Made by a program: the position numbers and the translations under genes. Below, piece after piece: positions 8,785-16,344 of a stretch of 64,000 bases of DNA. The stretch is taken from contig NZ_JPRD01000015.1 in assembly GCF_000817815.1 (NCBI RefSeq), positions 1 to 64,000 of the forward strand, read 5' to 3'. Position 1 is the first letter of the stretch. Each line of letters starts with the position of its first letter. Below the pieces are notes generated by a model. That model made no database searches, was not told the DNA's origin, and saw only the letters and a program-made list of their open reading frames with translations. This stretch comes from Vibrio owensii CAIM 1854 = LMG 25443. Lineage in GTDB: Bacteria > Pseudomonadota > Gammaproteobacteria > Enterobacterales > Vibrionaceae.

Positions 8785-8814
8785 ACCGGTCGCAGCTATG
8801 CGGCCGGTTTTTTA
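8785..8814 (+). terminator. Rho-independent terminator
   Basis: ACCGG-T-CGCA (8785-8794) pairs with TGCG-G-CCGGT (8799-8808) with one wobble pair and a 4-base loop, followed by a T tract. It closes the unit 5527-8762. Confidence 0.8.
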
Positions 8815-8838
8815 TATTGATCAGCTGTTTAGCAAGTT

Positions 8839-8887
8839 TTGATCCCATTACATTTCACGCTTCATCGTAAATGGTCTTTGATAGTCT
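8839..8887 (+). promoter_or_regulatory. YTGATC-N37 promoter, site 2
   Basis: TTGATCCCATTAC starts at 8839; exactly 37 bases after the hexamer comes TAGTCT (8882-8887). It would drive the tandem RecT-like gene at 8932 and the genes behind it. Confidence 0.6.
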
Positions 8888-8931
8888 CTTCCTAAGTTCG
8901 AATACATAGTTTCACATAGGGTGATAGAGAC

Positions 8932-10557
8932 ATGGAAAACCAATCAGCAGATATCAACGAAAAGTGTACAAGTGCAGATACAATGATGTTTCTCCCTGTA
9001 GTAGATGAAACCGATATCGTTGATTCCCATTCTGTAGATAAAGTAGTTCACTCAATCCCTGAATCTACAGCGATTTTTTTGCCTGTACCAGATGTACCAG
9101 ATAATGAAGCTAGCATTCAGAATCCAGAAGCTTCTAAAGAAAACATTTCAGATGCTGTTGAGGCATCATATAAGAAGTTAAGCGATGACGTCTTAAAGTA
9201 CTGGAAAGCTATCTTTCAGATCAATGATCAATTTATCGATGTCGTGGCAAGTGCCTTGGATTATTGGGATTGCCCAATAGAAGGGGAGCGAGAACTATTC
9301 TTCTTCCTCTGCTCAGTTACGTCGAAGAGTTATCAGGTCGATAATGGAACGAATAATCCTTACGCTCCATGCAATGCAGATCTTAACTCGGTAAGGCAAG
9401 GTCTTCAGGTTTTAGCAGCAAGTAAAGCAACGTTCGATCCATTACTAACTACGGCGTATCACGAGGTACGATTTGAAAAAGAGACCGGGCGTTACAAATT
9501 GACAGTCGGTACCAACTATAAAGGGAAAGTCCTGGCCGCAAAGCAGAACGGTATCATCAAAGATGTAATGGTAAGACTGGTTTACTCAAACGATAAGTTT
9601 GAGTGGAAGGGAAAAGATGCGATTCCTCGACATTACTACGATCCATTTGCTCCTCTGAAATCGCGGGGGAGTTTAATTGCAGGCTATACAGTTAGCATTC
9701 TGGATAACCAGGAGTGCATGTCGCATCTTGTTATGGCTTCGGAGCTTTCAACTTTACTTGATATGTCCAGGGACAAAGACATTGTCGCAAACTGGCATGA
9801 GAAGATGCTTCTAAAAAGTGTAATTAACCAGACTGAGTCTACATGGCATTACTTCGTGCCAAATAAACATGATGAATTAAGTAAGAAGGATCGGAGGACA
9901 AAACTTACTGAGGTCGGTAAGTACATGACACCATTTTTGAGTGTCTATCAACTGGGTGTTGAAAAGAGAAAGGTTATTAACGCAATTGCTTACGCCATTA
10001 CATTTTTCCAGGATGAAGCTACTGCTGTTCGGGAAGCGGAGTCTATCCTCATGGCTATCTATGATGACGTTGAGCTGGCAAAAGCATCAAGTTACAGTTT
10101 GATATCTATGGTGCTCGCATTAGAGAAATACTCATTATCTGCAATGAAAGGGAAGGATCATGTCTTCTTTTATGCAAGCAAAAATGGAGTACCTACTGCC
10201 GAAGTCGGAGTTATGTACAAAGGGTACCGCGAGATCGCATTCAATAAAACATTTAAGGGCTTGTTGCCGCCGGTGGATAAAATTGACTATCAAGTTGTAC
10301 GAGCTAATGACACCTTTGTATATAAAGGTCGTTACAAAATGCCAGAATTTCGAATGGCTCCAATTGAACAAAGAGGTGAAGTGATAGGCGGATATGTCGC
10401 AGCTCATCGCGGAGACAAACTCATTGTGAGTTATGTTCGACGGGAAACCATGGATAAGGTAGCCGCATGTGCTCATTCAGGTATTGTAAAGAACAAATGG
10501 CCTGAGAAATATGCGATCAAAACGATTTTGCGCCAGAGTTTTTTGGACTGGCTATAA
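8932..10557 (+). CDS. Protein with two RecT-like modules in tandem
   Basis: A 541-residue protein. Two stretches show the RecT annealase pattern. Module 1 (about 150-305) has NYKGKVLAAKQNGIIKDVM, VYSNDKFEW and SRGSLIAGYTV (244-254). Module 2 (about 395-540) has MYKGYREIAF, YQVVRANDTFVYKG and QRGEVIGGYVA (460-470). In RecT these are the YKG-ELARRSG helix, the beta strand before the EFxYE turn, and the DRG-VGAYA signature. RecT proteins form oligomers on single-stranded DNA; two modules in one chain would halve the subunit count. The N-terminal 90 residues are acidic and probably disordered, with a duplicated FLPVxD peptide (20-25 and 49-54). A paralog lies at 2635-3963. No homology search was possible. 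Confidence 0.6.
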   Translation: MENQSADINEKCTSADTMMFLPVVDETDIVDSHSVDKVVHSIPESTAIFLPVPDVPDNEASIQNPEASKENISDAVEASYKKLSDDVLKYWKAIFQINDQFIDVVASALDYWDCPIEGERELFFFLCSVTSKSYQVDNGTNNPYAPCNADLNSVRQGLQVLAASKATFDPLLTTAYHEVRFEKETGRYKLTVGTNYKGKVLAAKQNGIIKDVMVRLVYSNDKFEWKGKDAIPRHYYDPFAPLKSRGSLIAGYTVSILDNQECMSHLVMASELSTLLDMSRDKDIVANWHEKMLLKSVINQTESTWHYFVPNKHDELSKKDRRTKLTEVGKYMTPFLSVYQLGVEKRKVINAIAYAITFFQDEATAVREAESILMAIYDDVELAKASSYSLISMVLALEKYSLSAMKGKDHVFFYASKNGVPTAEVGVMYKGYREIAFNKTFKGLLPPVDKIDYQVVRANDTFVYKGRYKMPEFRMAPIEQRGEVIGGYVAAHRGDKLIVSYVRRETMDKVAACAHSGIVKNKWPEKYAIKTILRQSFLDWL

Positions 10558-10576
10558 CGATAGAAAGAACGAAGTA

Positions 10577-10873
10577 ATGAATCTAGAAAATACAGTAAAA
10601 GACCAATATGGTAAATCACTACACCAAGTAATCAAAGCAATCTGCGCACGCGAAGATTTCGAAGATATTGGAGTCAAGAATGGCCTTGACTGTTATATGC
10701 CGCTATTCCATACGCTTGATGATTTATATGGCACTGGGTTGTTTTTGCCAAATGAGTTATATTCTTTATTGTCACAAGGAACAACCGTCGAGTTTCTTAG
10801 GAACCTTCGAGACAGGGTTTTGGCTTGTTCACGTCCGATTACAGTGAAACAAAGTAAACAACAATTACATTAA
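10577..10873 (+). CDS. Small hypothetical protein
   Basis: About 98 residues from ATG 10577, which follows the RecT-like gene by 19 bases; a longer frame from 10511 would overlap that gene and lacks a better ribosome site. The protein is soluble and helical, with a segment KAICAREDFEDIG and a conserved-looking LPNELYSLLSQGTTVEFL. No family is recognised. It ends eight bases before the secreted nuclease gene, so it is cotranscribed between the RecT-like protein and that nuclease. Confidence 0.65.
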   Translation: MNLENTVKDQYGKSLHQVIKAICAREDFEDIGVKNGLDCYMPLFHTLDDLYGTGLFLPNELYSLLSQGTTVEFLRNLRDRVLACSRPITVKQSKQQLH

Positions 10874-10881
10874 GTGGTGAG

Positions 10882-11634
10882 ATGAAAAAGAATCTGGTGT
10901 TAATGCTGAGTCTTGTTGTATCCGCGGCAAGCCATGCTGAGATTATTAAAAGAGAATACAGTGCTTATTCTGTTTGGATCGACTGTGATTCTCGATCCCC
11001 GGTGATGGTTAGCACGAGTGCTGGAGTCGATCAGGGAAACATCGAGAGGCGTGATGCTTTCGACTATGACCCAGCGCTAGATAGTCGGTGTCAGCAAACT
11101 AGTCGTAAACCATACTCTGGCAAATTCGAAGGTGGCTCGTATCATCGAGGCCATTTAGTCAATGCCAATTTATTTGATGGGAGCCGACAGCTGATGGATG
11201 AAACGTTTTATATGACTAATATTGTTCCTCAAAACTCTGTGTCAAACATTGGCGCATGGAAACAGACAGAAGTTATTCAGGAGTGTTGGCGCGGCGATAA
11301 AGATGTAGGAACACCTGGTACGATTATGATGTTCGCAGGACCACTATATTCTGACCCAAGTAATGACTACTTTCTGAATTCACACGGTGTTCGCACTCCA
11401 GAGTATATGTGGAAACTGTTAATTAGTAACAAACGGTTTGCCGCGTGGGTAATACCAAACGACCGAACAGCAACTAAAAATAATTTAGACACATTCCTAG
11501 TATCTATTAACCAACTTGAACAACGCATTGGGTTTAAGCTTGGTTTGAATGAGCAAATGTTTGATAAAAATTATAAGCCAAAGATGGCTGAGGTTGGTGT
11601 AAATTCATTTTGTTTTAAAAACCTAAGGGACTAA
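10882..11634 (+). CDS. Secreted DNA/RNA non-specific endonuclease (NUC family)
   Basis: A 250-residue protein with a signal peptide (about 1-19, ending ASHA). The beta-beta-alpha metal core is visible: YHRGHLVNANLF carries the catalytic His in place of the usual DRGHxxP, and TFYMTNIVPQNSVSN supplies the metal-binding Asn and the conserved Pro-Gln, followed by GAWKQTE. Size and order fit Serratia-type or Vibrio periplasmic nucleases that cut DNA and RNA with Mg2+. The Asp of the DRGH motif is replaced by His and the Pro by Asn, which may alter activity. It lies in the same run as the tandem RecT-like gene. Confidence 0.85.
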   Translation: MKKNLVLMLSLVVSAASHAEIIKREYSAYSVWIDCDSRSPVMVSTSAGVDQGNIERRDAFDYDPALDSRCQQTSRKPYSGKFEGGSYHRGHLVNANLFDGSRQLMDETFYMTNIVPQNSVSNIGAWKQTEVIQECWRGDKDVGTPGTIMMFAGPLYSDPSNDYFLNSHGVRTPEYMWKLLISNKRFAAWVIPNDRTATKNNLDTFLVSINQLEQRIGFKLGLNEQMFDKNYKPKMAEVGVNSFCFKNLRD

Positions 11635-11643
11635 AGAAGAACG

Positions 11644-12393
11644 ATGCTGAAAATCACTCTTCCCGTGCAGCCTGTAGATCTGTCACAGATGCTGTTCCAA
11701 CACAATTCGCATATCATTGATATGGAGCTAGCTGAAAGATATGGTTGCTCGATCGTTGTTGGTTCGTTTCGCGAAGTGAATGATGAACGTGACCGTTTAG
11801 GGCTGTCACGCGTAACAGAAGCTAGGCCATCAGAAGTGTCAACCGCGGATTATGCCAAAGACTATCAGGATGTGACACTGAGCCTTCATCACCGGAAAGC
11901 AGCATTTATATCCAGTTTCATTCATCCCTATAAAGAGAAGTATTTTACTGGTCGCGTACAGTTTGAATTGTTCGTAAATGGTATCGAAGCTGAAGAAAAG
12001 TTTCTGGTTATCCGAAGAACAGGCCTTAAGCCACTAGCTAAGCCAGACACATACTCAAACAATAATGAGATACATGTCTCCGACAGTTGTCAGCCTGGAA
12101 ATACAAGGCCAAAGTTGGCCTTGAAACTACGAATTGAACGATTTGTAAAAAAGTATGGTGATTTAATTAAATGGACAGGGAAAACTTTATTGGCCCTGTT
12201 AGGGGTGTTAATGATCCTCTGGTTTGTTGGCACATACAAAGAGCAGCCAACCTCAACCGAACATCAAAATAAAATACTAAGTAGTGCCTTTGCTGAAGGT
12301 AATCAGGATGGAAACGAACCGACTATGATTAGCAATCAACTCGAGAGTATTACTAACCCTACCAAAAACAATGATTCTTCTGATATTCAGTAA
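11644..12393 (+). CDS. Single-pass membrane protein
   Basis: A 249-residue protein. Residues 1-130 look like a soluble beta-rich domain, then a linker, a basic segment (LKLRIERFVKKYG) and one membrane segment TLLALLGVLMILWFVGTY near 180-197, followed by a polar, probably disordered tail of about 50 residues. By the positive-inside rule the N-terminal domain is probably cytoplasmic and the tail periplasmic. It starts nine bases after the nuclease gene and ends the run that began at promoter site 2. No family is recognised. Confidence 0.7.
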   Translation: MLKITLPVQPVDLSQMLFQHNSHIIDMELAERYGCSIVVGSFREVNDERDRLGLSRVTEARPSEVSTADYAKDYQDVTLSLHHRKAAFISSFIHPYKEKYFTGRVQFELFVNGIEAEEKFLVIRRTGLKPLAKPDTYSNNNEIHVSDSCQPGNTRPKLALKLRIERFVKKYGDLIKWTGKTLLALLGVLMILWFVGTYKEQPTSTEHQNKILSSAFAEGNQDGNEPTMISNQLESITNPTKNNDSSDIQ

Positions 12394-12424
12394 AAAAAAG
12401 GTAAGGTGAAAATTGCACCTTACC
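12394..12424 (-). terminator. Terminator of the minus-strand M23 operon
   Basis: Read on the minus strand, GGTAAGGTG and CACCTTACC form a perfect 9-bp stem (12402-12424 region) followed by eight T residues (A-run 12393-12401 on plus). On the plus strand no T tract follows, so it mainly serves the minus operon. Confidence 0.8.
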
Positions 12425-12430
12425 CATTCT

Positions 12431-12448
12431 AAACAATGTTTGACCGCA
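12431..12448 (+). repeat. 18-bp intergenic repeat, copy 1
   Basis: AAACAATGTTTGACCGCA, also at 47273-47290 (identical) and 38543-38560 (one change). It contains the palindrome AAACA-A-TGTTT. This copy lies between two convergent stop codons, so it is unlikely to be a promoter; a binding site is more likely. Confidence 0.7.
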
Positions 12449-12450
12449 AA

Positions 12451-13419
12451 TTATCTAAAAACCAAAGCGCTTTTCATGGACGTTTCCTTCATTGCAATCT
12501 CAAAGTCATCCCAAGGTACCCCTTTAATTTTTGCTAAGTTTTCCCAGGAAGGGTCTTTGTGAAATTCAAGGAAAGGTTCAGGGTTTAGTTTTTTGCGTCC
12601 CAATATCACTTCGTAGTGAAGGTGAGGACCAGTTGACAAGCCAGTTTCACCAGTAAAACCAATTACATCCCCTTTTCGTACAAATTGGTTATTCTTTACG
12701 TTGAATGAATCAAGGTGGCTATAGCTGGTGGCAAATCCATACGAGTGATCGATTCGAATAAAATTGCCATTGCCAACATTTGAGTTTGATGGGCGAATTA
12801 CTTCAACATATCCATCTGCCGGGGCGTAGATTGGGGTCCCTACAGGCGCACCAAAATCAACAGCCTGATGGAATTTGGATGCTCGAGGTTCATATTTTAG
12901 GTTTCTTGAGCCGTAACCCGAAGTGATCTGGAACTTCTCATCCAACACTGGCGATAAAGGTATTGAAGACATTAACAAATTAAAGGTGTTAGCCTTTACC
13001 TGCGTTGGAAGTACTGAGTTTGAGAAAGTGATCATTTCAGCTTCAGGCATTTCCAAAACAAAGGCAAGGTCTGAGTATTTATCACGTAGCTTATTAATGT
13101 TTTCAAAGGATTTGAATAAACCATACTGTAAGGTGTTCATCTTATCGGTGACTTCAATATGCGCTTTCTCTAATTCTTGAAAATCAAACTCCTGTTTTTT
13201 CAGCTTGTAGCGCAAATCATTTTCTACTGCAGAGCTCGACATTAGTGCCGCAAGTTGGTCAATGTCGCGAATGACAGGTTCAGCTATGTTAGAGCTTGCG
13301 GGTGTCGCCTCTGCGTTATTAATGAACTGAGGGAGGTAGTTAGCTGTTAACCCGACAATGAGACCAGATAGGGCATACAACCAGTGAGAACGTTTCTTTA
13401 GTGATTTGGATACAGTCAT
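12451..13419 (-). CDS. Membrane-anchored M23 (LytM) peptidase
   Basis: A 322-residue protein with an N-terminal anchor (about 14-32), a coiled-coil stretch (about 55-120) and a C-terminal M23 domain (about 170-290). Zinc ligands are visible in FHQAVDFGAP (His and Asp) and in GPHLHYEV (the HxH pair), with GYGSR and the YSHL loop as expected. M23 enzymes cleave peptidoglycan peptide bridges; on conjugative elements they open the cell wall for the transfer apparatus, and in chromosomes they act in division. All catalytic positions are present, so it is probably active. It is the last gene of a minus-strand run and ends at a strong terminator. Confidence 0.9.
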   Translation of the reverse strand: MTVSKSLKKRSHWLYALSGLIVGLTANYLPQFINNAEATPASSNIAEPVIRDIDQLAALMSSSAVENDLRYKLKKQEFDFQELEKAHIEVTDKMNTLQYGLFKSFENINKLRDKYSDLAFVLEMPEAEMITFSNSVLPTQVKANTFNLLMSSIPLSPVLDEKFQITSGYGSRNLKYEPRASKFHQAVDFGAPVGTPIYAPADGYVEVIRPSNSNVGNGNFIRIDHSYGFATSYSHLDSFNVKNNQFVRKGDVIGFTGETGLSTGPHLHYEVILGRKKLNPEPFLEFHKDPSWENLAKIKGVPWDDFEIAMKETSMKSALVFR

Positions 13420-13434
13420 AGTACTAATATGCCT

Positions 13435-13704
13435 TTAAATTTCTTTCTGCTTACGCACTTGCAGAGCTTTTCGTATTGAATACAAAACACAGGAGGTTGA
13501 TGTGTTTATTAGCTTCTTAAACGAACGTCCACAAAAATGCTTACTGCTTGAAGATGATTCATAGTCACGGACAAATAGTTCATTTCTGTTTTGGACCAAT
13601 AGCATTGAGCCGTTAACAGAAAACACAAGTTCATTATGCCCGAACGCAAAAGTTTCGACCTTCCCAAACACTGAGCAAAGGTCAATAATTCCGAGTTTAT
13701 TCAT
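13435..13704 (-). CDS. Small hypothetical protein
   Basis: An 89-residue protein with a beta-rich N-terminal half (VETFAFGHNELVFSVNGSMLLVQNRNELFV), a Ser run (ESSSSSKHF) and a basic C-terminus. It has three to four cysteines with no metal-site spacing. It lies 15 bases before the M23 peptidase gene in the same direction, so cotranscription is likely. No family recognised. Confidence 0.6.
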   Translation of the reverse strand: MNKLGIIDLCSVFGKVETFAFGHNELVFSVNGSMLLVQNRNELFVRDYESSSSSKHFCGRSFKKLINTSTSCVLYSIRKALQVRKQKEI

Positions 13705-13782
13705 AATATCAATGTAATACTTAGTCTTGCTGTATTAACTTGAAAATGTAGACCTATAGTATAACAACTAAATGATGGATGG

Positions 13783-14004
13783 TCAGCCTCTTTGCGACTT
13801 TGCTTTAAGAACTTCTAAAGGAGCTTCTTGAGCTCTCTGAAGGCATGACTTATTGTCGGTACAACAATAAATGTTGCAAGGCACTGATAGGTCGTTGCCA
13901 AGGTCGGCCACAATAGTGTGATTCTGGATCAGTGATTTGACCTTTCTTGTACCGCAAATGTCGCATGATTCAGTGCTCTTAACTAGAGAAAAAACGTTAC
14001 CCAT
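13783..14004 (-). CDS. Small zinc-ribbon-like protein
   Basis: A 73-residue protein with a CDICG knuckle near residues 14-18 and a second cluster IYCCTDNKSC near 45-54, which together could hold one zinc ion. The tail is polar. It begins seven bases after the GNAT-like gene on the minus strand, with TTAGGAC as ribosome site. Small zinc-ribbon proteins often act as nucleic-acid or protein adaptors; no specific role can be given. Confidence 0.65.
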   Translation of the reverse strand: MGNVFSLVKSTESCDICGTRKVKSLIQNHTIVADLGNDLSVPCNIYCCTDNKSCLQRAQEAPLEVLKAKSQRG

Positions 14005-14011
14005 TAAAGTC

Positions 14012-14590
14012 CTAATCTAAGATGTTATTGGTTTTACATTCTGTAACTATAAGCTTATTTTTCCAGTTGTCACCCGGATCTAGAAAACGTCCTTTAAAAC
14101 TTCCGGAATTGTTGGTGTCAAAATGGACGTTATCGAAACCTACAGCTCTCTCCCAAAGCTTGTTTCTGGCTGGAGTATTGTCTTTTCCATCAGGGAGATT
14201 TCCTGCGATAACTAGACGTCCAGATTTGATTGGTTCGGGAGTTAAATCATATGCTGTTTTCAAGATAAAAGAACCGACTCCAATATTCCGTAAATCTTCA
14301 GGAAGAATGAAATCATTGATGTAAAACTCTTCTCTTCCACCGATATCAAACCTGAGCTCAATTGCCTGGTTTGAGATAAGGTTTCTTGAGGACATGAACG
14401 GTACGCCGTGGTAGCAAACTTTCACCTTGCAGATAAAGGCCTCATGAAGACCTGATTGGTAAATAGTGTGCTTACACTGACAATCAACGTTAAAGGGCTC
14501 AGCATCCAAAGTTAATAGGCTCTTTAAAGTGAATTGTTTTGTAAAACTATGCGTATTCCGCGTCACAGAATTTAATTCAGAGTGGGTCAT
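14012..14590 (-). CDS. GNAT-like acetyltransferase
   Basis: A 192-residue protein. Around residues 95-115, FYINDFILPEDLRNIGVGSFILKTAYDL reads as GNAT motif A: a beta strand, then R-x-x-G-x-G for the acetyl-CoA pyrophosphate and the following helix. The segment after it, SGRLVIAGNLP, would be the next strand. The first 80 residues are beta-rich and unlike common GNATs. The gene follows the P-loop kinase gene with one base between stop and start, so the two are coupled. The substrate is unknown. Confidence 0.6.
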   Translation of the reverse strand: MTHSELNSVTRNTHSFTKQFTLKSLLTLDAEPFNVDCQCKHTIYQSGLHEAFICKVKVCYHGVPFMSSRNLISNQAIELRFDIGGREEFYINDFILPEDLRNIGVGSFILKTAYDLTPEPIKSGRLVIAGNLPDGKDNTPARNKLWERAVGFDNVHFDTNNSGSFKGRFLDPGDNWKNKLIVTECKTNNILD

Positions 14591-14591
14591 A

Positions 14592-15191
14592 TTAATTTAG
14601 ACCTTTAACAATAGAGCGAACAAAATCCGACTGTTCACCTTCGACAAACATTAGCTTTCCGAATTGGTTTAAATGGATGATAGAAGTGAACCCTTCAGCT
14701 AAAGAAACTTTATGCAATGACTTGCCAATTTGATTGAATGCCTTGCTTGAAAGGTCTCGTCGTAGATGATGTTCGCCATTAGCTTCGAGCTCACGCTCGA
14801 GACTAAAGTATCGCTGCTTACAGACGCTTAATTGTGCGTGGATATTAATAGCGATGTGATTGTGGTCAGGGAAGAAAGATAGAAGTTTTTTTCGTGAATT
14901 TCTATGAATGTTAAGCCGATCAATTATAACGCTATCATTATCATCTTTTACGTAGCCTAATAGGTCCCAGAACGCCCTTTTAAAAGATACGTTATCCTGT
15001 TGGTGTAGAGTTGCAAGTTTGTAAGAGGGAAACTCCTGCTCCTTAACTGCATCAAAAATGAACGTATCAACATCAGCACGCTCAATTTTCGATAGGACAG
15101 GGTGCTTGATGCAAACCTCTGTTTTTCCAGAGCAAATGAATCCGATCATGGTAATGCAGTGAGGTGCATCAGAACTTACTTGAATAGTCAT
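14592..15191 (-). CDS. P-loop kinase (AAA_33/zeta-toxin-like)
   Basis: A 199-residue protein with Walker A GFICSGKTEV near residues 12-21 and an Asp in ERADVDTF at the switch position. Later come VIIDRLNIHRNSRKKLL, which resembles the Walker B and lid region of polynucleotide-kinase-like and zeta-toxin-like kinases, and a helical C-terminus. Such enzymes phosphorylate small metabolites, nucleic-acid ends or proteins. It is the first gene of a minus-strand run with the GNAT-like, zinc, small and M23 genes. A toxin role is possible but no antitoxin-like gene stands out. Confidence 0.65.
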   Translation of the reverse strand: MTIQVSSDAPHCITMIGFICSGKTEVCIKHPVLSKIERADVDTFIFDAVKEQEFPSYKLATLHQQDNVSFKRAFWDLLGYVKDDNDSVIIDRLNIHRNSRKKLLSFFPDHNHIAINIHAQLSVCKQRYFSLERELEANGEHHLRRDLSSKAFNQIGKSLHKVSLAEGFTSIIHLNQFGKLMFVEGEQSDFVRSIVKGLN

Positions 15192-15484
15192 TAATCATTC
15201 CTGAAATTGAAGAACAGTATCCTAATTCGTTTAACTCGTTTGTTTACGAAACGAAAATTACTGTGGAGCTTTATTTGTCTGTAGGTATAATAACCAATAC
15301 TATCAAAGATCACTTGATCTAATTGTAATTCTTTAGGCTCTATTCACCCCTCCCATTGGTGATAGGTTGTACGTGTAATTATTCCTACCATTAAATGTTC
15401 GTAAGTCTGTCAGAGTATTGCGTTTATCAACCTGACGGAAGTGCACCTTCTGGGTGATAGCTTTTGAAATTCCGGAGTAAAATT

Positions 15485-15847
15485 ATGAAGAAATTGTTAA
15501 TCGCAGGTCTGTTCATGTTTGTATTGGCAGGGTGTAGCAGTACACAAGAAAAGGAAGCACAAACTGCAGAGAAAAATACGTCTTCTGACAGTGGAATGGC
15601 AACCTTCACAGCAGATCAAATGATGCGGACGGAAGCATTCAAAGATGTTGTTCGATATCAACAGCAGATAATAGAGATTTCTATTGAGTATGCTAACTGG
15701 AAAGCTGAACACCAAGATGTTCGCTTGACACCAAGCGAAGTAGACGCGAAGTTAAACGAAATATCAATCAAAAGAACGCAAATGAGTAGCGCAGAACTCA
15801 AAAAAGCTCATGAAGATGCGCTTATGCGCGCCATGAGTGATATCTAA
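15485..15847 (+). CDS. Small lipoprotein
   Basis: A 120-residue lipoprotein starting at ATG 15485, with GGAG about nine bases upstream; an in-frame TTG at 15464 is less likely. Signal MKKLLIAGLFMFVLAGC with lipobox LAGC. The mature part begins with a polar linker and is then helical, with KRTQMSSAELKKAHEDALMRAM at the end. No family recognised. The region before it (15192-15484) holds a TTGATCTAATTG sequence without a -10 box at the usual distance. Confidence 0.75.
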   Translation: MKKLLIAGLFMFVLAGCSSTQEKEAQTAEKNTSSDSGMATFTADQMMRTEAFKDVVRYQQQIIEISIEYANWKAEHQDVRLTPSEVDAKLNEISIKRTQMSSAELKKAHEDALMRAMSDI

Positions 15848-15866
15848 AGCGGGGGTCCAAATTATT

Positions 15867-16307
15867 ATGGATCGTTCACATCTAGTAAAAAGACTACATG
15901 GAGATCGTTGGGAATCTATTGAAGTCAGAAGCCTTAAGCCAAATGACATATTCCTACATGCCCATGGAGCCAGGATTGTTACAGCCAATCCCATTTTGCG
16001 TAATGGGGAACTCCGAGTACCTGCGAAAGATTACAGTTCTATTGCGAAATACTGCTTTGAGACTGAGCAAGAGGCGACAAAACAAGCAATGAAATGTTGC
16101 GGCAGTGGCATCGTGGACTTTGGTGATGGTACATTAATGATTACAGCTTTCCCTAAAGGAGATCCAAGAATCTTTTCGCCTCGACTATCAGCTAAGCGAT
16201 TAGAAGAGTTCTGCAAAAAACATAGTAAGAAATACACTGAATTCTATAGTAACAATCGTGATCTAATTGATGACGGGTACTTGGCTTCTATTGAACGCTT
16301 CTGGTAG
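15867..16307 (+). CDS. Hypothetical protein
   Basis: A 146-residue soluble protein from ATG 15867, preceded by a G run (15851-15855); a GTG at 15837 overlapping the lipoprotein gene is the alternative start. The N-terminal 50 residues include WESIEVRSLKPNDIFLHAHG, which resembles a small beta-barrel-type segment, and the C-terminal half is helical and basic. No family is recognised. It sits between the lipoprotein and the TraC-like gene on the same strand. Confidence 0.65.
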   Translation: MDRSHLVKRLHGDRWESIEVRSLKPNDIFLHAHGARIVTANPILRNGELRVPAKDYSSIAKYCFETEQEATKQAMKCCGSGIVDFGDGTLMITAFPKGDPRIFSPRLSAKRLEEFCKKHSKKYTEFYSNNRDLIDDGYLASIERFW

Positions 16308-16344
16308 TAAATTAAAAATTCAATTAAAAAGGATTCTGTGAATC

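Noticed and set aside
15314..15326. TTGATCTAATTG resembling the promoter motif
   Set aside because: 37 bases on there is TGGTGA, no TANNNT; the nearest candidate (TAGGTT) is at 43 bases.
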